Assembly (NCBI GenBank): GCA_001768965.1
Contig: MEMY01000109.1
Location: forward strand, 164 to 5,329
Direction: 5' to 3'
DNA length: 5,166 nt
Origin: an archaeon RBG_16_50_20
GTDB taxonomy: Archaea; Thermoproteota; Bathyarchaeia; 40CM-2-53-6
Part shown: in pieces, positions 1 to 4,681 of the stretch
How the letters are laid out: every line of letters begins with the position of its first letter
Position numbering within the stretch: position 1 is the stretch's first letter
Notes under the pieces: generated by a model
Told to the model about the DNA's origin: nothing
Database searches by the model: none
Seen by the model: only the letters and a program-made list of their open reading frames with translations
Position numbers and translations under genes: made by a program

Positions 1-1
1 G

Positions 2-178
2 TTCGTCCAGTCTTTTGGAGGGGTGGGGGTGTATGTAGTTTTCTACAGACAACATGTTACTCTGCGTCAAACGCGCGTTGAAACTAGTGTTCTTGTCGCG
101 ATTGTGAACAATTCTCAGCTGACCCTGACGCGGCCACCATCAGAACTTGCTCCACACCCCGCAATCGAATGTAGCTGA
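2..178 (+). CDS. Possible 3' end of an unrecognised CDS, truncated by the window edge
   Basis: Reading frame 2 is open from the window edge to a TGA at 176-178, giving a 58-residue C-terminal fragment. It starts with a glycine/valine/aromatic stretch (FGGVGVYVVFY), then a more polar part with several Arg, Thr and Val residues, and ends in a proline-rich tail. The start could be the end of a membrane helix followed by a soluble tail, but no family is recognised. The other two forward frames close within the first 85 bases. An open run of this length can arise by chance in about 50% GC DNA, so this is a weak call. If real, the gene converges on nikR, and the hairpin at 224-240 would lie just downstream of its stop. 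Confidence 0.3.
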   Translation, partial: FVQSFGGVGVYVVFYRQHVTLRQTRVETSVLVAIVNNSQLTLTRPPSELAPHPAIECS

Positions 179-223
179 GCTGTACGCTTCTGGAGGATAG
201 ATTGAGACGGCTGGTCGAGGTCG

Positions 224-240
224 GAGCCAGTGATGGGCTC
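224..240 (+). terminator. Small hairpin followed by a T-rich run, possible terminator
   Basis: GAGCC (224-228) and GGCTC (236-240) are perfect inverted copies around a 7-base loop, followed by TAATGTTTCTT. It lies between the end of the possible partial ORF (178) and the nikR stop codon (257), where a convergent terminator would be expected. A 5-bp stem with an interrupted T run is weak evidence. Confidence 0.3.
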
Positions 241-256
241 TAATGTTTCTTGCATT

Positions 257-661
257 CTACATTGTCACAGTTGATAGCTTCAGCTGCGTTACTCCGCGCT
301 TTTTCATTATCAGTTTTGCCAAGGCTTGGATACGTTCTATTTTTCCTTTGACTGAGATTATCTCAAGACATCTGGATTCGTCGAGATGAATGTGAGTTGT
401 CGAGTTCACGACGCTTCGAAATCTGTGTTGAATCTCCGTGAGTGCATCCTGAACGCCATGAGACTCATGGTTATAGGTCAACAAGATCGCTCCTGCCCCA
501 GGTTTTCCTCCCTCCTTTCTCCATGCGTACTCCGTGACGAAGTTGCTCATTGCGACTTGCAAGGCCTTGGACCTGTCCTCGTAGCCAAGCATCCGGAGAG
601 ATTCGTCGAACCTCTTCAGGAGAGCTGGGGGCGTTGAGAAGCTAATCCTCTCTACCCTCAC
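257..661 (-). CDS. nikR: NikR, nickel-responsive ribbon-helix-helix transcription regulator
   Basis: This is a cytoplasmic DNA-binding metalloregulator that represses nickel uptake genes when nickel is sufficient. From the proposed GTG start at 661 the protein is 134 residues, against 133 for E. coli NikR. Residues 3-45 form the ribbon-helix-helix domain (VERISFSTP, then ALLKRFDESL and GYEDRSKALQ). The C-terminal half is the ACT-like NikR domain. H79 (in IQH), H90 and H92 (in THIH) and C98 (in SRCLEI) reproduce exactly the 11-2-6 spacing of the E. coli nickel ligands H76, H87, H89 and C95. The frame runs upstream to an ATG at 775, but those 38 extra residues have no NikR counterpart and cross the divergent gene, so the GTG (or the adjacent TTG at 664) is preferred. 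No strong ribosome binding site is visible; a GAGAG lies 13 or more bases upstream. The gene is divergent from an ECF S-component-like/fmdE operon, its likely target besides itself. Confidence 0.92.
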   Translation of the reverse strand: MRVERISFSTPPALLKRFDESLRMLGYEDRSKALQVAMSNFVTEYAWRKEGGKPGAGAILLTYNHESHGVQDALTEIQHRFRSVVNSTTHIHLDESRCLEIISVKGKIERIQALAKLIMKKRGVTQLKLSTVTM

Positions 662-689
662 CAAGAATCTTACATCTCTCAAGTGTTGG

Positions 690-734
690 AATCGCTCGAT
701 ACTCTTTAATATCGTTATTACGATTGTGGCGATT
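690..734. promoter_or_regulatory. Divergent nikR / S-component promoter with operator-like palindrome
   Basis: The 82-base gap between the two starts holds TTTAATAT at 705-712. It can act as an archaeal TATA box to the right, with a start site near 733 just ahead of the ATG at 744. Read on the other strand it is ATATTAAA, placing a nikR start site near 680. Overlapping it is ATCGTTATTACGAT (711-724), with 5-bp arms ATCGT/ACGAT around TATT. Two further inverted pairs are CGATA/TATCG (697-701 and 710-714) and AATCGC/GCGATT (690-695 and 729-734). The repeats are direct observations. That NikR binds here and represses both genes is inferred from the divergent arrangement. Confidence 0.5.
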
Positions 735-743
735 GGTAATACT

Positions 744-1232
744 ATGCGCCTGAACAGTCGACTTGTGGCTTTCACGGCAGTGACTAGTGCATTGACGGTT
801 GTCCTCAGCGTTCTGACAGTGCCCTTCTTTTTCGGAACGAGAATTCACTTTTTCCAAGCGGGCATAATGTTAGCTGGTGTTGTGGGAGGACCGTTTTCGG
901 GGCTCATCACTGGATCCATCGGAGGACTGTATGTGGCCGCAATGAGATCGGACCCGACCATCGTGATTGGAAATGGCCTGTTAGGTTTGTTTACCGGAAT
1001 CTTTTCACGGAAACTCCGACCTGTGCTGGCTGGATTGGCTGCCTGGGTGTTGATTCAGGGTCCGTGGATATACATCACTGGAACACTAATTCTTAATGTC
1101 CCTTCGGCTGCAATGCAAGCAATTCTCGCGCTCCTGACCGTAGAAGATGTGATTTGCGCCTCCGTGATTGACTTCCTGTCCAATCACTTTCATCTTAAGG
1201 ATTCGCTCGCAGGTCCAGTGAGACGTCTATGA
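744..1232 (+). CDS. ECF-type transporter S-component-like membrane protein, ligand unknown
   Basis: This is a 162-residue, very hydrophobic protein with about five or six membrane segments (near residues 8-29, 37-56, 58-68, 72-87, 93-115 and 127-147). The pattern resembles substrate-binding (S) subunits of energy-coupling factor importers: a Gly-rich segment after the first helices (HFFQAGIMLAGVVGGPFSG), then GNGLLGLFTGIFSRK, the GN...G...G..RK signature common in these proteins. S components capture a vitamin or metal and work with EcfT and two EcfA ATPases. None of these is in the window, so it would share an energising module encoded elsewhere. It lacks the N-terminal metal-binding start of CbiM/NikM, so the ligand cannot be read from the sequence. 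The ATG at 744 follows a GGT 6 bases upstream; a GTG at 726 is less likely. The stop overlaps the next start (ATGA), indicating coupled translation with the FmdE-family gene. The divergent nikR suggests nickel-dependent regulation. Confidence 0.6.
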   Translation: MRLNSRLVAFTAVTSALTVVLSVLTVPFFFGTRIHFFQAGIMLAGVVGGPFSGLITGSIGGLYVAAMRSDPTIVIGNGLLGLFTGIFSRKLRPVLAGLAAWVLIQGPWIYITGTLILNVPSAAMQAILALLTVEDVICASVIDFLSNHFHLKDSLAGPVRRL

Positions 1233-1657
1233 TCCACAACCGGAGTGACATGCGAGCTCTCTTGAAGGCCGGCGTGGACTTCCATGGCCACTTGGGTCCT
1301 TACCTAGTGCTCGGTCTCCACATGGGGCGTGTCGCGGTTCGAATGCTGAAGCCCAAGCGCATCCATGAGTTATCTGTGAAAGTCTGGACTAGGAAATCAC
1401 CGCCCCAATCGTGTATACTGGACGGCATTCAGGTCTCAAGCGGTTGCACGCTAGGTAAAGGAACCATCACAGTAGAGGAATCAACGCGCACGAAGGCTGG
1501 ATTTCGCAAAGGCAATCGCATTGTGGTCATTCGACCTGGTGAGGCAGCCATAAGATTGCTAACAGAGGTTTCCAAGGATTCACACCCGCTCAAAATCCGT
1601 GAAATCGCGATTGCTCTGCATCAAATCCCTGATCATGAATTGTTGACCATCAAATGA
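1229..1657 (+). CDS. FmdE-family protein, single-domain, no zinc finger
   Basis: The 142-residue soluble protein matches the FmdE family (PF02663), named after subunit E found in molybdenum formylmethanofuran dehydrogenase operons. Family hallmarks are FHGHLGPYLVLG at residues 18-29 and a C-x2-D-x7-C-T-x-GKG block (C62, D65, C73, T74, then GKG at 76-78), followed by a beta-rich region. The usual FHGH-x-C-P-G motif has Gly23 in place of Cys, and the C-terminal zinc-ribbon of full-length FmdE is absent. This is therefore probably not a formylmethanofuran dehydrogenase subunit, and no other such subunit is nearby. The remaining His19, His21, Cys62 and Cys73 could bind a metal. The start at 1229 is chosen for its 4-base overlap with the upstream S-component stop; an ATG at 1250 is the alternative. 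Co-translation with a NikR-linked transporter suggests a role in metal or cofactor handling. Family call is firm; function is unknown. Confidence 0.82.
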   Translation: MIHNRSDMRALLKAGVDFHGHLGPYLVLGLHMGRVAVRMLKPKRIHELSVKVWTRKSPPQSCILDGIQVSSGCTLGKGTITVEESTRTKAGFRKGNRIVVIRPGEAAIRLLTEVSKDSHPLKIREIAIALHQIPDHELLTIK

Positions 1658-1752
1658 GATGACCGCTGACCTCGTTCATTCATTTGAGACCGCTACGAGG
1701 CACAGAGAATAACTCAAATCACGCATAGGGATCAAAGAGGCCGCTGAGAAAA
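1658..1752 (+). promoter_or_regulatory. Upstream region of the ZIP gene with short direct and inverted repeats
   Basis: GACCGCT occurs at 1661-1667 and 1688-1694, each copy preceded by a TGAGA. CCTCGT (1670-1675) and ACGAGG (1695-1700) form a 6-bp inverted pair around 19 bases. An AT-rich stretch GAATAACTCAAAT at 1707-1719 could hold a TATA element, and AGAGG at 1736-1740 is the best ribosome-binding candidate before the TTG. The repeats could be a metal-dependent operator or a weak terminator for the fmdE-family gene. The sequence does not decide between these. Confidence 0.3.
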
Positions 1753-2499
1753 TTGGCAGCTTTAGCGGAGATCGTCGCCGTCGGGATAGCTATAGGCGTT
1801 ATCCCCTTGTTGATAGGATTCTGCCCGCGGTTTCTTTTCGCTAACCGTCAAAGATTTTGGAGTCAATTTGGTGGAGGCATGGCTCTTGGCTTTATGATGA
1901 TCTTCTTCACTGATCTAATCGGTGATTCTGGAGGCCTCGGCGAATCGCTTGGACTCACCATGAGTCCCACCCAGATCACTCTGGCTGCCCTTTTCGTCTT
2001 GGGCTTTGGAGTCTTCATGATGTCGTCCCTGAAGGGGACAGCTAGTCCATCATCGACCGCGTATTTTGTGGCTGCCGCAATCGGACTCCACGCATTGGGT
2101 GAAGGGATAGTCGTGGGAAGCAACTTTGTTGGTCAAATGCAAATAGAGGAACTCTCGACGGTCATCCAAGGCCTCAGTTTTGCAATGCACAAGTTTCTTG
2201 AAGGTTTCACGATATCCATCTTCTTCCCCTCGAACCCTAGGTTGAGAAACGTCCTGGTTGCGGCGCTCTTGGGTGGGATCCCATTGTTAATTGGGATACC
2301 TCTGGGAATTCTTGCTTACCCATTTATCTTGGCCAACTTTCTATTTGCGGCCGGTGCAGGCGCAGCGGTTTTCGTGATCCTTAAGATAACGTTGCTGATT
2401 GGTCAGAACAAGCCGGACATTACGACGATTCTCGGTTTTCTGGTTGGTTTCTTGATCGTTTATGTCGCTGCACTGATCCACTTTACAGTGTTGCCCTAG
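1753..2499 (+). CDS. ZIP-family divalent metal transporter
   Basis: This 248-residue polytopic membrane protein is predicted to import divalent cations such as Zn, Fe or Mn into the cytoplasm. About eight hydrophobic segments are visible. The family metal-site motifs are present: H113-A-L-G-E117-G in the helix-4 position, and H146-K-x2-E150-G-F in the helix-5 position. These correspond to the HxxxEG and HKxxEG pairs that line the binuclear site. The helix-4 motif has Leu-Gly where many ZIPs have Phe-Pro. The loop between helices 3 and 4 (about residues 92-103) is short and lacks the His-rich cluster of many ZIPs. The start is a TTG; no ATG or GTG sits nearby, and the next Met (residue 43) would remove the first helix. 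The gene follows the fmdE-family gene by 95 bases on the same strand, so it may be separately promoted. Its metal cannot be read from the sequence. Confidence 0.9.
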   Translation: MAALAEIVAVGIAIGVIPLLIGFCPRFLFANRQRFWSQFGGGMALGFMMIFFTDLIGDSGGLGESLGLTMSPTQITLAALFVLGFGVFMMSSLKGTASPSSTAYFVAAAIGLHALGEGIVVGSNFVGQMQIEELSTVIQGLSFAMHKFLEGFTISIFFPSNPRLRNVLVAALLGGIPLLIGIPLGILAYPFILANFLFAAGAGAAVFVILKITLLIGQNKPDITTILGFLVGFLIVYVAALIHFTVLP

Positions 2500-2510
2500 A
2501 CGTAGCATTT

Positions 2511-2540
2511 CGCGTATACGAATCGCGTCCGTCTTGTTGC
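2511..2540 (+). terminator. Short GC hairpin between convergent genes, possible terminator
   Basis: In the 41 bases between the convergent ZIP and CuA stops, CGCG (2511-2514) can pair with CGCG (2524-2527). Alternatively TTCG (2509-2512) pairs with CGAA (2519-2522). TCCGTCTTGTTGCT follows. The stems are only 4 bp, so this is suggested mainly by location. Confidence 0.22.
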
Positions 2541-2972
2541 TCATGGCACGACTTGGAAGATACCGTGCATGTTAGGGTGGCCGACGCCACAGAAGACGTT
2601 ACAGTAGTATGTGAAGGTCCCAAGCTTGTCTGCAACAAAACTTACCGTAACAGTCTCCCCGGGTGGAATGTACACTCTAACGTTGTATTCGTCAATCGCA
2701 AATCCATGGGTGATGTCCAATGTTCGAATCTCAATAATCACTCGTTGTCCTTTGTGAACTGTTATTGTGGGACTCTCATGGACGGTTCCGAATTGGAAAT
2801 CTGGTATGTAAGTGGTGTTGAATCCCCAGTTGAAAGTCGTCATTGAAATGCGCATCGTATCGGAAGTCTCTCCGTTCGTTTTCGTTCCTGTCTGCGACAT
2901 CAGATAAAGCGACATCCCCACGACCACTGCGAGCAGAATAAACGCGAGGATGAGATTTCGCCGAGCGGGCAT
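2541..2972 (-). CDS. CuA-domain protein, short cytochrome oxidase subunit II of ba3-like type
   Basis: This is a predicted membrane-anchored copper protein that takes electrons through a binuclear CuA centre and passes them to a heme-copper oxidase. From the ATG at 2972 it is 143 residues. An N-terminal anchor (residues 6-25) is followed by a cupredoxin domain on the outside. CuA ligands visible are H89 (ITHGF), C124, C128, H132 and M135 in C-x3-C-x3-H-x2-M. The motif CNVFCGVGHPNM resembles the Thermus ba3 subunit II motif CNQYCGLGHQNM, and the single helix and short length also fit ba3 rather than two-helix aa3 subunits. The usual Glu (Gln in ba3) between the cysteines is Val; that residue binds copper through its backbone carbonyl, so function may be kept. 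The frame extends to 3044, but the 2972 ATG has a GGTG six bases upstream and begins right before the anchor. No subunit I gene is in the window. It is divergent from the CtaG-like gene. Confidence 0.88.
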   Translation of the reverse strand: MPARRNLILAFILLAVVVGMSLYLMSQTGTKTNGETSDTMRISMTTFNWGFNTTYIPDFQFGTVHESPTITVHKGQRVIIEIRTLDITHGFAIDEYNVRVYIPPGETVTVSFVADKLGTFTYYCNVFCGVGHPNMHGIFQVVP

Positions 2973-3102
2973 CGTCGACACCAGAACTGGGGAGTGACGA
3001 TTCCTGGTCCTAGTTAAGTTTGGCCTATTGAAGGTCAGGTGCAAAAGCTAATTCGTAGAGATGTACATCGGCGTGATACGTTGAGCGGCTGGTGCTCCTC
3101 GA
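2973..3102. promoter_or_regulatory. Divergent promoter region between CuA and CtaG-like genes
   Basis: These 130 bases separate two divergent starts. Both genes have GGTG ribosome binding sites: 2979-2982 (read on the minus strand, 6 bases from the CuA ATG) and 3091-3094 (8 bases from the CtaG-like ATG). Read leftward, AAACTTAACTA at 3011-3021 is a TATA-like candidate for the CuA gene. Rightward, AAAGCTAATTC at 3043-3053 is a weak candidate for the CtaG-like gene. CCAGAACTGG (2981-2990) is a palindrome that overlaps the CuA ribosome binding site. Promoter positions are inferred. Confidence 0.4.
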
Positions 3103-3759
3103 ATGAGTTCCACCCATGCACGTAACACTATCCTGCATGGACTTTTCCGCTTGCTCCTTGGTTTGTTCCCTGTCTTGAGTATGCTTACTCCGTGGGGAGA
3201 ATCACTGGATTCGTCATTGACGCTACACATGATCGTACAGCATGCCTTCTACTTGGCGGGTGGCTTCCTGATCGCGTCTGGGGCCGACTTGCTGGTCCTT
3301 GGAAGTTCCAAGTTTTCAAAGACGATCACATCAGTATACGCGAAACTGATGAAAGCAAACGTCAAAGTCAACATACGGGGCTTCGTTACCTTCACGCTCG
3401 CTGCAATACTCACCGTCTACTGGCACATCCCAGCCTACTTCGACGCAGCCGTGTTGGACGAAAACGTACACATTCTAATGCACTTCACATTCACCGTGGT
3501 CGGCGGATTGCTTTTCATAGGATCGGGCCTGTTGACCGGAAGGATGCGTCATGTCCTGCTTCTCTTGCCTGGAAAGACGATGGGCATATTCGGCGCGTTC
3601 TTGCTCTTCACGTCGTGGTACGTCTACCCAGTCTATCCGGTCTCTGAGCAAGGGGAAACGGGATTAGTCATGGTGGTGATGATGCTAGTGATGGACTTGA
3701 CGATCGTTCCATATTGGCTCTACAAATACTTCGGAAAAGTCCAACCGACCCCCCAGTAA
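3103..3759 (+). CDS. CtaG / DUF1404-like membrane protein, probable oxidase copper-assembly factor
   Basis: This 218-residue membrane protein has about six hydrophobic segments (near 10-29, 42-67, 93-109, 122-145, 150-172 and 188-208). Histidine patterns resemble the caa3-type CtaG family, which helps assemble copper in heme-copper oxidases: H42-M-x3-H47 at the start of one helix, W107-H108-I-P, and H123-x3-H127 leading into a Gly-rich helix. The archaeal DUF1404 family has a similar layout and may be the better label; the two cannot be separated by eye. The ATG at 3103 has a GGTG eight bases upstream. The gene is divergent from the CuA-domain gene, which supports a role in CuA or CuB maturation. 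No signal peptide cleavage is evident; the first helix probably acts as anchor. A terminator-like hairpin lies 18 bases after the stop. Membrane protein is certain, family probable, copper role inferred. Confidence 0.65.
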   Translation: MSSTHARNTILHGLFRLLLGLFPVLSMLTPWGESLDSSLTLHMIVQHAFYLAGGFLIASGADLLVLGSSKFSKTITSVYAKLMKANVKVNIRGFVTFTLAAILTVYWHIPAYFDAAVLDENVHILMHFTFTVVGGLLFIGSGLLTGRMRHVLLLLPGKTMGIFGAFLLFTSWYVYPVYPVSEQGETGLVMVVMMLVMDLTIVPYWLYKYFGKVQPTPQ

Positions 3760-3777
3760 GCCCTAAGTAAGTCTGAT

Positions 3778-3795
3778 CTGCGACTTTGCTCGCAG
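3778..3795 (+). terminator. Hairpin downstream of the CtaG-like gene, likely terminator
   Basis: CTGCGA (3778-3783) and TCGCAG (3790-3795) form a perfect 6-bp GC-rich stem around the loop CTTTGC, beginning 18 bases past the TAA at 3757-3759. The following CTTGTAAC has only a weak T content. Position and stem fit a transcription end, but not a strong intrinsic terminator. Confidence 0.4.
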
Positions 3796-3842
3796 CTTGT
3801 AACAGAACGCTCTACTGTCTCCGATACTAGATTTCTGGATGC

Positions 3843-3983
3843 ATGGCACCCTCAAAGGATAACGTAAACGGAACCGTTGACAACCGTTTCTCATCAAACA
3901 GTGACCGAATTCTCACAGAGGATTGGATTCGACGTCTCCAGAACAAGTCAGCTGCTGTTCGCTGCAGAAATTGCCTTGGATAG
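3843..3983 (+). CDS. Possible small ORF of 46 residues, unrecognised
   Basis: An ATG at 3843 opens a 46-codon frame ending in TAG at 3981-3983; the nearest upstream in-frame stop is at 3828-3830. The product would be hydrophilic: an Asn/Ser/Asp-rich first half, an amphipathic middle (ILTEDWIRRLQNK) and a C-terminal CRNC. The composition is protein-like and it occupies most of an otherwise empty 188-base gap. Against it: no proper ribosome binding site (only GGAT three bases upstream), no clear promoter, and the last 36 bases lie antisense to the end of the thioredoxin-fold gene. A CxxC next to thiol-redox genes is suggestive but may be chance. Confidence 0.22.
   Translation: MAPSKDNVNGTVDNRFSSNSDRILTEDWIRRLQNKSAAVRCRNCLG
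3866..3889. repeat. Symmetric repeat in the convergent gap, operator- or hairpin-like
   Basis: AACCGTT occurs twice, at 3872-3878 and 3882-3888, exactly 10 bp apart. The unit AACCGTTGACAACCGTT is also an imperfect palindrome centred on A3880 with a single mismatched pair. AAACGG (3866-3871) can pair with CCGTTT (3884-3889) as a 6-bp stem. It lies 60-80 bases beyond the stop of the thioredoxin-fold gene and inside the possible small ORF. It may be an operator, a minus-strand terminator stem or a coincidence. Confidence 0.35.
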
Positions 3984-4601
3984 TGTGTCCAAGGGTTGTT
4001 CTCCTGCGTAGGTGCTTGATATGGATCCGCTCTTTCCGATTATGAAGAAAGTTGGTGTGGAATTGACGCCATAGCTGCTGAACACTGTGCCCGATGAATC
4101 GTAGACGTAGACCCAGTTCGTTCCATAATCCTGAATGAATTTTGCGGCGTCGTTCGCGGTGGCTCCGTTCCATGGTCCTGCAACAGAGATGAAGACAACG
4201 TTCGCAGGACCGTATTGAGCGTACAGGCTGTCTAGGACAGGGGCCATGTTTTGACAATGCGAACACCACGGTACCATGAATTCGAGCAGAACAACCTTCC
4301 CGCGGAACGAAGACAAAGAAACGGTCTCCCCCGTCAAACCATTAGGTCCAACAACGGGCAGCGTGAAATCAGGCGCACCACCAGACTGAGTCACTGATCC
4401 TGTCGAAGGATAGGTGACTTGGAGTGTGGTCGAAGTTGGCAATGGCTGAGTGAATGAGTAGATGGCCCAAACTGCAATTATCAGAATGATCGGAATCGCG
4501 ATCTTCTCTGATTTGCTCAGTCCGCGAGCTTTTGGTGTAGTCGGATTCCTGTCACCTTTCTTGGAAGTCAACAGAAGTCTGCCTGAATTACGAGCACACA
4601 A
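3948..4601 (-). CDS. Membrane-anchored TlpA/DsbA-like thioredoxin-fold protein with CSHC active site
   Basis: This is a predicted thiol-disulfide exchange protein tethered outside the membrane. The 217-residue product has a basic N terminus, an anchor helix (residues 34-50), a Ser/Thr-rich linker to about 75, then a TlpA/AhpC-type thioredoxin domain. That domain shows APDFTLP at 76-82, VSLSSFRGKVVLLEF at 94-108, the redox motif W112-C113-S-H-C116, and cis-proline P183 in STPTFFI. Sco proteins have CxxxC plus a distal His, so this is not a canonical Sco. His before the second Cys, as in the CPHC of DsbA, favours an oxidising protein. The TTG start has AAGGAG five bases upstream; a second TTG at 4571 would shorten it by ten residues. 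VKOR lies 80 bases upstream on the same strand, probably in one operon, and could re-oxidise it. A TlpA-like role in preparing the CuA cysteines is also possible. Confidence 0.85.
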   Translation of the reverse strand: MCARNSGRLLLTSKKGDRNPTTPKARGLSKSEKIAIPIILIIAVWAIYSFTQPLPTSTTLQVTYPSTGSVTQSGGAPDFTLPVVGPNGLTGETVSLSSFRGKVVLLEFMVPWCSHCQNMAPVLDSLYAQYGPANVVFISVAGPWNGATANDAAKFIQDYGTNWVYVYDSSGTVFSSYGVNSTPTFFIIGKSGSISSTYAGEQPLDTLSKAISAANSS

Positions 4602-4681
4602 AACCTCTCCTTAAACTTTCCCCAATTGCGGAAGCTCGATCAAATGTCCGCTTTCGTTTCGACAGGATTCCGCACCACACA
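4602..4681 (-). other. VKOR to thioredoxin spacer with competing short inverted repeats
   Basis: In transcript (minus) order, GCGGAA (4673-4668) and then GCGGA (4651-4647) can each pair with the same TTCCGC (4633-4628), giving two exclusive stems shortly before the thioredoxin ribosome binding site at 4612-4607. An AT-rich AAAGTTTAA at 4619-4611 lies too close to the start to be the main promoter, which favours transcription from VKOR. Stems of 5-6 bp are weak evidence for attenuation. Confidence 0.22.

Noticed and set aside
1..256. tRNA or other structured RNA in the left gap; small hairpin TGTAG-TTTT-CTACA at 34-47
   Set aside because: No T-loop GGTTCRA or cloverleaf is present, and the 5-bp hairpin lies within the possible partial reading frame.
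386..637. Plus-strand 83-residue ORF within nikR
   Set aside because: It is antisense to a NikR with fully conserved ligands and encodes nothing recognisable.
662..775. N-terminal extension of NikR to the ATG at 775
   Set aside because: The extra 38 residues have no counterpart in NikR, include a hydrophobic run, and would cover the divergent promoter and the first codons of the S-component gene.
2973..3044. Upstream extension of the CuA protein to 3044
   Set aside because: The ATG at 2972 has a well-spaced GGTG and starts directly before the anchor helix; the extra 24 residues would be a long polar lead-in.
3192..3647. Plus-strand 151-residue ORF in another frame of the CtaG-like gene
   Set aside because: It is Arg/His-rich, without domain signals, and wholly inside a convincing membrane protein frame.
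3885..3900. Minus-strand TGATGA resembling box C of an archaeal C/D RNA
   Set aside because: The base before it is T where a purine is expected, and no CTGA box D is found at a usable distance.
3913..4269. Minus-strand 118-residue ORF overlapping the thioredoxin-fold gene
   Set aside because: It is the +1 shadow of a gene whose CSHC and cis-Pro motifs are intact; its own product is low-complexity and Arg/Cys-rich.
3948..4601. Sco copper chaperone assignment for the thioredoxin-fold gene
   Set aside because: Sco proteins carry CxxxC and a distal copper-binding His; this protein has CxxC and lacks such a His, so TlpA/DsbA-like is better.
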